A DNA stretch of 64,000 nt. Source: Gemmatimonas sp. UBA7669 (GTDB lineage: Bacteria; Gemmatimonadota; Gemmatimonadetes; Gemmatimonadales; Gemmatimonadaceae). Made by a program: the position numbers and the translations under genes. The stretch spans positions 1 to 64,000 of the forward strand of contig NZ_DLHL01000006.1 of the NCBI RefSeq assembly GCF_002483225.1. The letters run 5' to 3'. A model generated the notes under the pieces. The model did not search any database. It worked only from the letters and a program-made list of their open reading frames with translations, and was not told the origin of the DNA. Position 1 is the first letter of the stretch. The number at the start of each line of letters is the position of its first letter. Below, piece after piece: positions 17,912 to 28,300 of the stretch.

Positions 17912-19009
17912 TCAGCGCGGCCCAATGACCTCTTCGTACAAGGCTTCATAGCGCGCCACCATGTGCGCCAGGCTGAATCGTGCGGCGGCATCGGCCCGCC
18001 CGCGCTCTGCCATGGCGCGACCGCCCTCAGGGTCTCGCAGCACTTGCAGCAGCGCGTCACGCAGGGCCGAGGCGTCATTCACGGACACCAGCACACCGGT
18101 ATCCCCATCGCGCACAATTTCCTCGGGACCACCGCTGCGTGTGCACACCACCGGGACGCCGTGCAGCATGGCCTCAATGGTGGCCAGCGAAAAGCCCTCC
18201 TTGCTCGATGCCAGCACAAACACATCGGCCATGTTGAGCAGGGCGCTGGGGTCGGCCACAAAACCGTGAAAGGTCACCACATCCTCGAGCCTCAATTGGC
18301 GAACCTGCTGCTCGAGGTGCTGCTGCAGTCCGCCGCGGTCGGGCTCACCGGCAATGTGCAGTTCCACGCGAGGCAACTGCTCGCGAAGGCCGGCCAGCGT
18401 CTCCAGCAGCAGCGGATAATTCTTGGGTGCGCGGATGTTGCCGATGGCCAGCACCCGCTTCACGTCCTCGTTTGCTGAGCCCTGCGTCAATGCCGGAGGC
18501 ACCGGCACACCATTGTGTACGACCACCTGCCGAGCAGCGCTTACCCCCAACTCCCCACTCAGGTCTCGGCGCAGCGCATCGGATACCAGCGCCACCCGGT
18601 CCACACAGGCAGTAAACACGCGGTGCTTGAGTGCCATGCGCCAGTTGCGCCGAGCCACGTCCACCTGGCCATGCAGCGTTACCACGCAGGGCACGCCGAG
18701 ACTGCGGGCCGCCATGGAGGCGTACACGGCGCCATCAAAGAGGTGCGCGTGCACCACATCGATAGCGTGCGTACGAATGAGCGCACGCAGCTCCTTCACC
18801 GCTGCCACATTGAAGGAGCCGCCCTGCGGAAAGAAAGAGAACGGCAGTCCGCGCTTCTTGAGTTCACCCGGCAGCCAACTGCCGTCGCGAATGACGCCGT
18901 GCACGGCATGCCCCTGCTCGACAAGGCCACTCGAAAGGCGGGCAAAGACGGTTTCTGCCCCACCCGGACCACCGGTTTCGATGACCTGCAGAATGCGTCG
19001 TGTGGTCAT
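17912..19009 (-). CDS. Family 4 glycosyltransferase
   Basis: A 365-residue GT4 enzyme. The N-terminus RRILQVIETGGPGGAETV is the typical start of the acceptor domain. VLAIGNIRAPKNYPLLLETL opens the donor domain, and FVLASSKEGFSLATIEAM with GVPVVCTRSGGPEEIV carries the E-x7-E type active-site region. The ATG at 19009 overlaps the stop of the GNAT protein upstream (ATGA); longer open sequence to 19105 has no similarity. It forms an operon with the GNAT protein and the exosortase. Confidence 0.9.
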   Translation of the reverse strand: MTTRRILQVIETGGPGGAETVFARLSSGLVEQGHAVHGVIRDGSWLPGELKKRGLPFSFFPQGGSFNVAAVKELRALIRTHAIDVVHAHLFDGAVYASMAARSLGVPCVVTLHGQVDVARRNWRMALKHRVFTACVDRVALVSDALRRDLSGELGVSAARQVVVHNGVPVPPALTQGSANEDVKRVLAIGNIRAPKNYPLLLETLAGLREQLPRVELHIAGEPDRGGLQQHLEQQVRQLRLEDVVTFHGFVADPSALLNMADVFVLASSKEGFSLATIEAMLHGVPVVCTRSGGPEEIVRDGDTGVLVSVNDASALRDALLQVLRDPEGGRAMAERGRADAAARFSLAHMVARYEALYEEVIGPR

Positions 19010-20160
19010 GTTTCGTTCAACCGGGCGTTTGCGGTTTCGCGGGCCCTGTAGCGCTGCCACCAGCGGCTCTCTCGGACCGCCGGTTTGACTTGCATCTCCA
19101 TCCACGCACGAAGCCGCCCGCCCAGGTTGCCACGGGAAAACAGGGTGCGGCTGCTGTAGGCCGGCACGTCAGTGGCCAGGTCACGCTTCCACGGCGCCAC
19201 ATCACCCAGAAAGTCGAACACCCGCGCGCCTCGCTGTGCGCTCTGTTGCATGGCGTACCACACCACTTGCATGCCGGGTGCCCAGGTCTTGTGTGATGCC
19301 CTGTAGGAGTTCTTGAGCAGGTAGTACACGCCGCGTATCTCCACACCCGCCGCATAGGCCACCGCTTGCCCCTCGTGCCGGAGCAGATGGCAGCGCAGCG
19401 CCCCCTGCTGCGCGGCCCGCGTCAGCACATCATGGTAGAAATCTGCCACGATGGGTTCGTGTGTGAGTGCGGAGTGCGCGTCCTGCTTCCAGCTTGCCCC
19501 CTCAATGTCCAGCACGGCCATCCAGAAGCCATCGAGCTCCTCTGCTGCGGCGACGTCAACAAACTGCCACTGTCCATCGGCCAGCAGTTTGCGCTCGCGC
19601 GCGCGCAAGTTGCGCAGCAGCTTGCCGTCGCGCGTGGCCAGATAGGCGGGCCAGCCTTCGCGCAGGTCGCTCACGGCGCTGCTGGTTTCCGGCGTGGTAT
19701 AGTGCTCAAGACCCAGAGCGCCGACACAGGCATCCAGCACCGCGTCCACATCCGAATGCAGCGGTACACGACCCAGTGTGACGCAGCCATTGGGGGCAAG
19801 GCGCAGGGCTTCGTGCAGCGCCAGACTGGCGAAATCCGAGTCCCGTCGCCGCATCATGAGGCCCACGCGACGCACCTGCACATTCACCGGGCTGCACAGC
19901 GACCCGCGCCCGAAGCCAGCCGGTACGGGCCCGACGAGTGGCAGCACTCCCACCAATTGCTCGGCCTCGTACCCGAACAGCACGCGGCATGGAATGGTGG
20001 TGGCAAAATGCGTAAACCAGGGCATCAGCCACAGCGGAGAGCAGAACCAATCACCCACCTCACACTCGGCCGCCAATTGCTGCCACGCCGCCGTGTGAGC
20101 GCCCAGCGCGGTTGGCGACGTGGCCAGCTCCAGCCTGAGTCCGCCCGTGGTACTCTGCAC
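19006..20160 (-). CDS. GNAT-fold acyltransferase (BioF2/CelD-like, FemAB superfamily)
   Basis: A 384-residue protein with the two-lobed GNAT architecture of the CelD/BioF2-like family. It includes LVGVLPLVGPVPAGFGRG in the first lobe, LLRNLRARERKLLADGQW as the helical linker, and ALRCHLLRHEGQAVAYAAGVEIRGVYYLLKNSY in the second lobe, where acyl-CoA binding normally occurs. C-terminal FDFLGDVAPWKRDLAT is a family feature. It directly follows the exosortase gene (adjacent bases) and overlaps the GT4 gene, so it is part of the exosortase operon. Proteins of this family are common in exosortase loci; the substrate is not known. Confidence 0.8.
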   Translation of the reverse strand: MQSTTGGLRLELATSPTALGAHTAAWQQLAAECEVGDWFCSPLWLMPWFTHFATTIPCRVLFGYEAEQLVGVLPLVGPVPAGFGRGSLCSPVNVQVRRVGLMMRRRDSDFASLALHEALRLAPNGCVTLGRVPLHSDVDAVLDACVGALGLEHYTTPETSSAVSDLREGWPAYLATRDGKLLRNLRARERKLLADGQWQFVDVAAAEELDGFWMAVLDIEGASWKQDAHSALTHEPIVADFYHDVLTRAAQQGALRCHLLRHEGQAVAYAAGVEIRGVYYLLKNSYRASHKTWAPGMQVVWYAMQQSAQRGARVFDFLGDVAPWKRDLATDVPAYSSRTLFSRGNLGGRLRAWMEMQVKPAVRESRWWQRYRARETANARLNET

Positions 20161-21753
20161 CTACGACGCCGAGTTGACCCGAGACGCTGCGTCTGGTGCC
20201 TGACCCTGTGGCGAAGGCAGCGGTCGTCCGGTGACAAATTCATACAGGCGTGCGCTGGCCTCGGCGCAGGCGCCACCGTCGCAGGGCGTGGAAACCATTA
20301 CGGCTTCACCGCCTTCCTCACGCGCAAAAAACGCGATCAGGCTCATGAGCTTGGCCTTGGCATTGGATGAGGTCTCCATGCCGGCCACACGATACCACGA
20401 CCACACCACGCGCGCGCGCTGCCCTTCACGCACCACCCACTGCGACACCGTGCGGGCCTGATTGTCCAAGGGGCCAACAAGACGCTGCTCAAGCACCGTG
20501 GAGTCAGCCGCCACCCGATTGCCACCGCCCACCAGCTCGGCGCCCTGTCGTTCCTGGTTGTACACCAGTCGGTCGACCCGCACGACTTGCTGCGCCACAT
20601 TCCCCGTGCGCGCGAAGTACTGCACCGCATGCGCGCTCTGCCCCTGAAAGCGCGGGGCCCAGGCGGAATCGGCGGGAAGCGCCGTGCTGTCTTGTGCAAC
20701 GGTTTGCCAGTCGGCGCGTGGGGCAATGCCGAGGACACGCGGCGCAATATCCGGTGCGTTGGGGCTGCTCCGCACGCCATACAGCAAGAGCGGGCCTACC
20801 AGCGCCGCTACCGTGGCCAGCAGCAGCGGCAGCATGGGCTGCCGTGACGGCATGGTCACTCGATCCGTTGCCCGCGCATGCGCGCTCGCTTGCTCGTGAT
20901 CGGGGCCAGACGGGTTGGCTGCGCGGTACGAGCGTTCCATGCGCGCCGCCAACGCAAAGAACAGTCCCATGGCCACAGCAAAAATCACCCAGCCAAAGAG
21001 CTCGTGATCCTGCATGAGCGGTGACTGCATGCGCGTGTGATGCCCAATCAGCACCAGGCCCACCACACGCACCCAATTGGCCACCAGCGCCAGCGCAGCC
21101 GCGGTGGCCACAATGCGCCAGCGCAGCGTCCACTGGGTGGTAAAGAGCAAGGCGTAGCTGAGTCCCAGCGTGAGTGCGGTGAGAAAGAAGCCCAGCCCCG
21201 AGCAGCTATCGGCCACAATGAAGGTGCCGTACTGCGTGGTGATGATTTCCTTGGTGATTGTGGCCTTCACACCGGCCAGTCGCACCACCATGCCACCAAT
21301 CGACGAAGCCAGGAGCTGCAAGGTCCAGGTCAGGACCTCCCACACCGGCAGCGCCAGCGACAGGGCCAGTGCCGCCGGCACGGCCGCCCGCGCCGCCCGC
21401 GGTCCTTTCACGGCCAGCAGCCAGCACCAGAGCAACACCGGGGCAGCAAACTGATGGATGACCTGCGCGGACATGATCTGCCCGGCCAACCACAGAAATG
21501 AGCCACCGAGCACCAGAGGCAATGCCGCCCACTGGGGTTCACCTTGCAACAACAATGCGCGCCGCTGGGTCCAGAGCATGTATCCGGACAGCGCCGCTGC
21601 CAGAAATCCGTGGGTGCGATTGTCCAGCCACACCGAGGGGAACGACCACCACGTGGCCGCCAGGGCCAGCGTTGACACCAGCAGACCAATCACGAATACC
21701 CGCGATTGGGTTGGCGCAGAGGTTTCGAAGGCGGTGGCGGAGACAGAGGTCAT
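20161..21753 (-). CDS. Exosortase fused to an EpsI-type domain
   Basis: A 530-residue protein. The first 275 residues are a polytopic membrane transpeptidase of the exosortase family, with the catalytic triad C184 (VADSCSGLGF), R229 (ANWVRVVG) and H250 (QDHELFGW). After a polar linker and another membrane helix (about 296-318), the C-terminal 200 residues form a periplasmic EpsI-like domain, including CDGGACAEASARLYEFV. Exosortase A enzymes often carry this fusion or an adjacent epsI gene. It should cleave the PEP-CTERM tail of the protein at 15617-16273 and transfer it to a surface acceptor. It is the first gene of a minus-strand operon with the GNAT protein and a GT4. Confidence 0.93.
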   Translation of the reverse strand: MTSVSATAFETSAPTQSRVFVIGLLVSTLALAATWWSFPSVWLDNRTHGFLAAALSGYMLWTQRRALLLQGEPQWAALPLVLGGSFLWLAGQIMSAQVIHQFAAPVLLWCWLLAVKGPRAARAAVPAALALSLALPVWEVLTWTLQLLASSIGGMVVRLAGVKATITKEIITTQYGTFIVADSCSGLGFFLTALTLGLSYALLFTTQWTLRWRIVATAAALALVANWVRVVGLVLIGHHTRMQSPLMQDHELFGWVIFAVAMGLFFALAARMERSYRAANPSGPDHEQASAHARATDRVTMPSRQPMLPLLLATVAALVGPLLLYGVRSSPNAPDIAPRVLGIAPRADWQTVAQDSTALPADSAWAPRFQGQSAHAVQYFARTGNVAQQVVRVDRLVYNQERQGAELVGGGNRVAADSTVLEQRLVGPLDNQARTVSQWVVREGQRARVVWSWYRVAGMETSSNAKAKLMSLIAFFAREEGGEAVMVSTPCDGGACAEASARLYEFVTGRPLPSPQGQAPDAASRVNSAS

Positions 21754-21813
21754 GTATCAACGATAAATTAGACGAGCGCCGCGGCACGCGCGCGTTTCAC
21801 TTCTCCTAGACCG

Positions 21814-22989
21814 ATGGTTACGGTTCTCGTCACGGATCCCGAACAACGGGCGGCTCTGGCCGCAGCCAGATCACTCGCCCGTGCGGGATACCGGGTGGTG
21901 ACCATTGGCGTGCAGCCTGGTCTGGCGGCCGCCTCGCGGGCCGTTGCGGTACATGTCACCCTGCCCGCCCCGTCGCAGAATGCGCCGGAGCGTTTGCGCG
22001 AGGCGGTACGGGAAGCCGTGGCGGCTCACAAGGCACAGGTGGTGTTGCCGGTTACCGACCGGGCCTCACGAGCGCTGCTGGGGGCCCATCTGCATGGGGC
22101 CCTGGTGGCCGGCCCAACACCCGAGGCCTACGAGGTGGCCAGCGACAAGGCCCTGCTCATGCAGCGGGCGCCTGAGCTGGGCATTCGAGTGCCGGGGCAG
22201 GTGGTGCTGGAGCATCCATCCGACCTGCAAGAGGCCGAGCCCCGCGCTGGCGCCTGGGTCATCAAGCCGGCCCGCTCCGTGGTGGAGCACAACGGGAAGA
22301 GCCTCTCGTTGAGTGTGCGCTTTGCGGCGGACTGGGCCGAGGTGGTGCAGGCCGTTGCCGCCTATCCGCCGGCCGCCTATCCGCTCATGATTCAGGAACG
22401 GGTGTTCGGTCAGGGCCTCGGGGTGTTCCTGCTGCGCCGCGAAGGTCACACGCTGCTCAGCTTTGGACATCGGCGTCTGCGTGAAAAGCCGCCGGCCGGC
22501 GGTGTGAGTACGTATCGTGAGGCGCTGGCCCCTTCCGTCGATCTGGTGCAGCGCTGTGAGGCGTTGCTGGACAGCTTGGGTTACGAAGGCCCGGCCATGA
22601 TCGAGTTCAAGGAGGACGCGGCCACGGGCCAGCCGGTACTCATGGAAATCAACGCGCGGCTCTGGGGCTCGGTGCAACTGGCCATCGATGCCGGAGTGGA
22701 TTTCCCGGCTGCGTTGGTGGCCGCCACGCTTGGCCAGCCGATACCTGAGTCCCCGGTGGTGCGTCATGGCACACGGACGTACTGGGAGCTGGGGGAGCTG
22801 GATCATGCCCTGGCCATCTGGCGCAAGTCGGCCGAGCAGTTGGCGGCGCCCCCGGACCTCCGGCTTGGCGCGCGTGCGGCACTGCGCGCGCTGGCCGACC
22901 GACGCTGGGCCGACCGCCCCGAAGTGTTTCGTTGGTCCGACCCCATGCCTTTTGTGGTAGAACTTCTGCGATGGATACGACGACAGTGA
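21814..22989 (+). CDS. ATP-grasp enzyme
   Basis: A 391-residue carboxylate-amine/thiol ligase-like protein. It has an N-terminal Rossmann-like domain (VTVLVTDPEQRAALAAARSL), then ATP-grasp blocks: VASDKALLMQRAPELGIRVP, WVIKPARSVVEH with the ATP-binding lysine, YPLMIQERVFGQGLGVFLL, and VLMEINARLWGSVQLAIDAG with the Mg-binding Glu/Asn. Such proteins ligate an amino acid or similar group using ATP; within polysaccharide loci they may modify a sugar or cap a polymer. It overlaps the GT2 gene downstream by 19 bases. The exact reaction is not predictable. Confidence 0.85.
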   Translation: MVTVLVTDPEQRAALAAARSLARAGYRVVTIGVQPGLAAASRAVAVHVTLPAPSQNAPERLREAVREAVAAHKAQVVLPVTDRASRALLGAHLHGALVAGPTPEAYEVASDKALLMQRAPELGIRVPGQVVLEHPSDLQEAEPRAGAWVIKPARSVVEHNGKSLSLSVRFAADWAEVVQAVAAYPPAAYPLMIQERVFGQGLGVFLLRREGHTLLSFGHRRLREKPPAGGVSTYREALAPSVDLVQRCEALLDSLGYEGPAMIEFKEDAATGQPVLMEINARLWGSVQLAIDAGVDFPAALVAATLGQPIPESPVVRHGTRTYWELGELDHALAIWRKSAEQLAAPPDLRLGARAALRALADRRWADRPEVFRWSDPMPFVVELLRWIRRQ

Positions 22990-24203
22990 CGGCATCCCTG
23001 AGCGCCACCGACTGGATTGGCTGGACCCTGGTGGCCATGCCGCTGCTGCTGGGTGGCTACGCCTTTGTGCTGTATCCGGCGTTGGTGTGGGCGCTGGCCC
23101 GTCTGCGCAGGCCCTTTGCCATGCCACCGGAACCGACGCGTGATGACGACTGGCCGGAGCTTTCCGTGCTCATTGTGGCCTACAATGAGGAGAAGCGTCT
23201 GCGCAAAACGCTGGACCATGCCCTCGCCACCGACTATCCCGCGCACAAGCTGAACGTGCTGGTGGTGAGTGACTGCTCGAGCGATGGCACCGACGACCTC
23301 GTGCTCAACTACGGCGACCCGCGGGTGCGTCTGTTCCGCATGCCCGAGCGTAGCGGCAAACCGGCCGGAGAGAATGCGGCCGGTCCGCATCTCAAGGGCG
23401 ACATCGTGGTCTCCATCGACGCGTCAATTCTCATTCCGCGTGACTCACTCAAGCCGCTGGTGCGCGCTCTGCTGGACCCCAGCGTGGGTCTCGCGTCGGG
23501 GCGTGACATCTCCATTGGTGACGAGGCGCGCGAGGGCAACAAGGCCGAGTCGAGTTATGTGGGCATGGAAATGACACTGCGTTCGTGGGAAACGCAGGTG
23601 CACAGCATTGTGGGCGCGAGTGGATGTTTTTATGCCAACCGGCGGCATTTGCAGATGGTGCAATTGCCACCCGAACTGGCTCGCGACTTTGCCGCAGCCA
23701 GTGTGGCGCGTGCACATGGCTATCGTGCGGTGAGTGTCGATGCCGCCACCTGCCTCGTGCCACGCACCCCAACCCTCAAGGCGGAACTGCGGCGCAAGAG
23801 CCGCACCATGGGGCGCGGCCTGGCCACACTGCTGTACCTGCGTGACATGATGAACCCGTTCAAGTATGGCAGCTATGCGTGGATGATGTTCTCGCACAAG
23901 CTCGTACGCTGGATGCTGTTCCCTTCGCTGCTGGGTTGGGTGTTCGGTCCGCTGTTTTTGCTGCAATCCGCGCCCTATACGCTCGTGCTCACGCTGGGCA
24001 TGCTGGTGGGTCTCGCCCTCGCACGTCTGGTGATTGTGTGGCCAGAAAACAAGCGTCTGCCAAAGCTGGTGGCATTCCCGGGCTACATTTTCATCAGCAT
24101 CGTGGCGGGCTGGCGCGCCTGGTTGCATCTGCTGCGCAATGAAAAGGCGGCGGTGTGGGAGCCCACGCAGCGGCCGGTGTCCGACATGCCGTCGGCCGGA
24201 TGA
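22971..24203 (+). CDS. Family 2 glycosyltransferase with membrane segments
   Basis: A 410-residue processive-type GT2. An N-terminal membrane helix (LVAMPLLLGGYAFVLYPALVW) is followed by the catalytic domain with LSVLIVAYNEEKRL, DCSSDGTDDLV and VVSIDASILIP, and then three C-terminal membrane segments. In place of the Q/RxxRW motif it has LRRKSRTMGRG, so it may be a non-processive relative. I used the ATG at 22971, which overlaps the ATP-grasp gene; longer sequence upstream is out of register with homology. It is coupled to the GT4 gene by an ATGA overlap. Confidence 0.88.
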   Translation: MDTTTVTASLSATDWIGWTLVAMPLLLGGYAFVLYPALVWALARLRRPFAMPPEPTRDDDWPELSVLIVAYNEEKRLRKTLDHALATDYPAHKLNVLVVSDCSSDGTDDLVLNYGDPRVRLFRMPERSGKPAGENAAGPHLKGDIVVSIDASILIPRDSLKPLVRALLDPSVGLASGRDISIGDEAREGNKAESSYVGMEMTLRSWETQVHSIVGASGCFYANRRHLQMVQLPPELARDFAAASVARAHGYRAVSVDAATCLVPRTPTLKAELRRKSRTMGRGLATLLYLRDMMNPFKYGSYAWMMFSHKLVRWMLFPSLLGWVFGPLFLLQSAPYTLVLTLGMLVGLALARLVIVWPENKRLPKLVAFPGYIFISIVAGWRAWLHLLRNEKAAVWEPTQRPVSDMPSAG

Positions 24204-25321
24204 GCAACCCGGCACTCCGTGTGCTGCAGGTGGCGGCGCCGGCGCGAACTGGTGGCCTCGAATCGGTACTGGTGCAGCTGGCAGTCGGACTGCGCGGTCA
24301 GGGCCATGCGGTTCACGTGGCCGTGGTCTTGGTGCCTGGAAGCGAAACGGGGCATCCCGTGGTCGAGGCGCTGAGAGACACCGGTGTTGCCGTGCACCCT
24401 CTGGTGCTTGGGGTGCGGGACTATCTCGGTGAGCGACGGGCGGTGCGGCAGCTTGGTGCAGCGATCAATGCTGACGTGGTGCATACCCATGGCTACCGGG
24501 CTGATGCCGTTAACGGCGGCGTTGCGCGTTCGGCGGGCCGGGCCCACGTCATGACCTTGCACGGCTTTGTGGGTGGGTCGCGGCGCGGACGCTTCTACGA
24601 GTGGCTGCAGATTCAGGCAGCGCGCCGTGCCAACGCGGTGGTGGCGGTTTCACAGCCTATCGTTGACCGATTGGCTCGTCATGGCATTGAGCGAAACGTT
24701 CATCTGCTGCAAAACGCCGTGGCTCCCAATCCGCAGGCGCTTTCACGCGAAGCGGCTCGTGAAGCGCTTGGGCTCCCCGTTCAGGGCACACTCATTGGAT
24801 GGGTCGGGCGGGTCAGTCACGAGAAAGGCCCCGACCTGTTTATTCGTGCCTCAGCCCAGCTTGAGAAACCGGCGAGCCTCGTGGTACTTGGTGATGGCCC
24901 AGCCATGGCAGAGGCGAGGTCACTGCATGCGACACTCAATGGCTCGCCAGTACTTCATGCTCCCGGACTTGTGCCCCAGGCCAGCAAATATCTCGCGGCG
25001 TTTGACCTGCTGGCTTTGACCTCGCGTACCGAGGGGACGCCCATGATTCTGCTCGAAGCCATGTGGGCAGGCGTGCCCATTGTCGCCACGTCGGTTGGTG
25101 GTGTTCCCCAACTGCTTTCCAACGCCGACGCCATGCTGTGCGCACCAGATGTTGAGTCCATTGCACGGGCGCTCAATGCGGCCCTGCACGATTCAGGTGG
25201 CATGCAACAGCGCGCACACGCAGCGCGCGCGCGCGTTGCTGCCCAGTTTGCACCGGCCGCATGGATTGCGCGGCACGAGGCGATATACAGAATGGTCAGC
25301 GCGGGAGCTACACCGCGCTGA
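24200..25321 (+). CDS. Family 4 glycosyltransferase
   Basis: A 373-residue GT4 enzyme: LRVLQVAAPARTGGLESVL at the N-terminus, IGWVGRVSHEKGPDLFIRAS opening the donor domain, and LLALTSRTEGTPMILLEAMWAGVPIVATSVGGVP with the conserved ExxxxG-type region. It starts with ATGA overlap after the GT2 gene and ends the plus-strand operon of ATP-grasp, GT2 and GT4. Its last 14 bases overlap the 3' end of metH, which converges from the right; no hairpin terminator separates them. Confidence 0.9.
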   Translation: MSNPALRVLQVAAPARTGGLESVLVQLAVGLRGQGHAVHVAVVLVPGSETGHPVVEALRDTGVAVHPLVLGVRDYLGERRAVRQLGAAINADVVHTHGYRADAVNGGVARSAGRAHVMTLHGFVGGSRRGRFYEWLQIQAARRANAVVAVSQPIVDRLARHGIERNVHLLQNAVAPNPQALSREAAREALGLPVQGTLIGWVGRVSHEKGPDLFIRASAQLEKPASLVVLGDGPAMAEARSLHATLNGSPVLHAPGLVPQASKYLAAFDLLALTSRTEGTPMILLEAMWAGVPIVATSVGGVPQLLSNADAMLCAPDVESIARALNAALHDSGGMQQRAHAARARVAAQFAPAAWIARHEAIYRMVSAGATPR

Positions 25322-28300
25322 GCGACTCTGCTCGACGCTTCGCGTAGTCTGTGCGCTGATCCTCCCCCACCGTCCCCACGCCGAAGTACCGACTCTCCGG
25401 ACGCCAGAAGTACCAGCCGCTCACCGCGGCTGCCGGGGTCATCGCAAAGCTCTCCGTTAGACGAATGCCGGCGCGTTCCGGCACATCCAGCAGGCGGAAC
25501 AACGTGCCCTTTTCGCTATGATCCGGGCAGGCCGGATACCCTGGCGCCGGCCGTATACCCTGATAGCGCTCCTTGATGAGCCCCTCGTTGTCCAGCGCCT
25601 CACCCGACGCATAGCCCCAGAATTCCGTACGCACGCGCTGGTGCAGCCGCTCGGCAAAGGCCTCGGCCAGTCGGTCGGCCAGGGCCTGCACGAGAATGGC
25701 GCTGTAGTCGTCATGCGCCGCACGGTACTCGGCCGCCAGCGCCTCCACACCATGACCCGTGGTTACGGCAAACGCGCCCACATAGTCCGTCACCCCGCTG
25801 CCCATGGGCGCCACGTAGTCGGCCAGACAGGAGTTGGGGCGGCCATCGCCCTTCTTGTCGAGCTGCTGACGCAGCATATGCAGCGTGGCCACGCGCTCCG
25901 TTGCCGACTCGTCGGCCCAGAGCACGATGTCATCGCCAGTGGCGTTGGCCGGCCAGAAGCCAAAGGCCGCTCGTGCTTCAATGCGGCCCTCGCTCACCAG
26001 CTTGTGCAGCATGGCCTGGGCATCGGCATAGAGTGTACGCGCCGACTCCCCCACCACCGGATCCTGCAGAATGGCCGGGTAATGGCCCGCCAGCTCCCAG
26101 GTCTGGAAGAACGGCGTCCAGTCGATGTACGGCACCAGGTCTTCCAGCGGATAAGGCGCCAGCGTGCGTGCACCCGTGAAAGTGGGCACCGGCACCGGCA
26201 CGCTCAGGTCAATGCGTACCGGGTTGGCCCGCGCCGCCTCAATGGAGATGAGACGCTCGTTGCTCCCTCGCGCTTCACGTGCTTCACGAATGCCGGCATA
26301 CTCCCGCCGCAGGTCGGCCACAAAACCATCGCGTCGCTCGTCACTGAGCAGCTGACTGGTCACGCCCACCGCGCGCGAGGCATCGAGCACGTGCACCACC
26401 GGGCCGCTATACACGGGCTCGATCTTGAGCGCCGTATGCACCTTGCTGGTGGTGGCCCCACCAATGAGCAGCGGCAACGCAAAACCCTGACGCTGCATCT
26501 CACTGGCCACGAAGGTCATCTCCTCGAGGCTGGGCGTGATGAGTCCCGAGAGACCAATGGCGTCCACGTTGTGCTCGCGCGCCTTGTCGAGAATGTTGGC
26601 GCAGCTTTGCATGACGCCCAGGTCGATCACCTCGTAGCCGTTGCACTGCAGCACCACGCCCACGATGTTCTTGCCGATGTCGTGCACATCGCCCTTGACC
26701 GTGGCCATGAGCACACGCCCGGCAGGCTTGCTGGTGGCGGTCTTGCGCGCCTCAATGAACGGAATGAGATGCGCCACGGCCTTCTTCATGACACGCGCGC
26801 TCTTCACCACCTGCGGCAGGAACAGCTTGCCCGCACCAAACAGGTCACCCACCACGTTCATGCCCTGCATGAGTGGGCCTTCAATGACCTCAATGGGGTG
26901 GTCCACCTGCTGCCGAGCCTCTTCGGTGTCTTCCACCACCCAGGCATCGATGCCATGCACGAGCGCGTGGGCCAGGCGTTCGTTCACCGGCAGTGCACGC
27001 CATGCCGCATCCTCCACCACCTTGGCCGTGCGTCCCTTCACCTGCTCGGCCACTTCCATGAGCCGCTCGGTGGCATCGGGCCGGCGGTTGAGCACGAGGT
27101 CTTCCACCCGCTCGCGCAGGTCGGCCGGAATGTCCTCGTAGGGCACGAGCTGCCCGGCATTCACGATGCCCATATCCATGCCGGCGGCAATGGCATGGTA
27201 GAGGAACACAGCGTGAATGGCCTCGCGCAGCGGATTGTTGCCGCGGAAGGCAAAGCTCACGTTGCTCACCCCACCACTGACCCGCGCACCGGGCAGTGAG
27301 GCCTTGATGCGCCGGGTGGCCTCGAAGTAGGCCACCGCATAGTCGGCGTGCTCCTCGATGCCTGTGCCAATGGCAAAGATGTTGGGGTCGAAGATGATGT
27401 CCTGCGCCGGCACCCCCGCCTGCTCGGTGAGTAGGCGGTAGGCGCGCGTGCAGATGGCCACCTTGCGCTCCACCGTGTCGGCCTGGCCTTCCTCGTCAAA
27501 GGCCATGACAATGACGGCGGCCCCGTACTGCCGCACCAGACGTGCCTGCCGCAGAAACTCCGCTTCGCCTTCTTTCAGCGAGATGGAGTTCACAATGCCC
27601 TTGCCCTGCAGGCACTGCAGGCCCGACTCGATCACACTCCACTTGCTCGAGTCCACCATGATGGGTACACGCGCAATGTCGGGCTCACTGGCCACCAGGT
27701 TCAAGAAGGTGACCATGGCGTGTTGGGCATCCAGCAGACCCTCGTCCATGTTCACGTCAATGACCTGCGCGCCGCTGTCCACCTGCTGCCGTGCCACGGC
27801 CAGGGCTTCGCTGTAGTTGCCCTCGAGAATGAGCTTGGCGAAGCGCGCCGACCCGGTGACGTTGGTGCGCTCACCCACATTCACGAAGTTCGTGGTGGGG
27901 CCCACCACAAAGGGCTCGAGACCGCTCAGCCTGAGTCGCGGCTCCGGCGTGACAACGGCGCGTGGTGCGACACCCTGCACGGCCGCGGCAATGGCGGCAA
28001 TGTGCTCGGGCGTGGTGCCGCAGCAGCCGCCCACCATGTTCACAAGGCCGCTCCGTGCCCACTCGCCGATCTGCTCGGCCATGCGCTCGGGCGACTCGTC
28101 GTAGCCACCCAGGGCGTTGGGCAGTCCCGCGTTGGGGTGCGCGCTCACGTGGCAGTCGGCAATGCGCGCGAGCTCCTGCGCATACTGGCGCAGCTGATCA
28201 GCGCCGAGCGCGCAGTTGAGGCCAATGCTCAGGGGTTTGACATGCGACACCGAATACCAGAAGGCCTCGGCGGTTTGCCCCGACAGCGTGCGCCCCGAGG

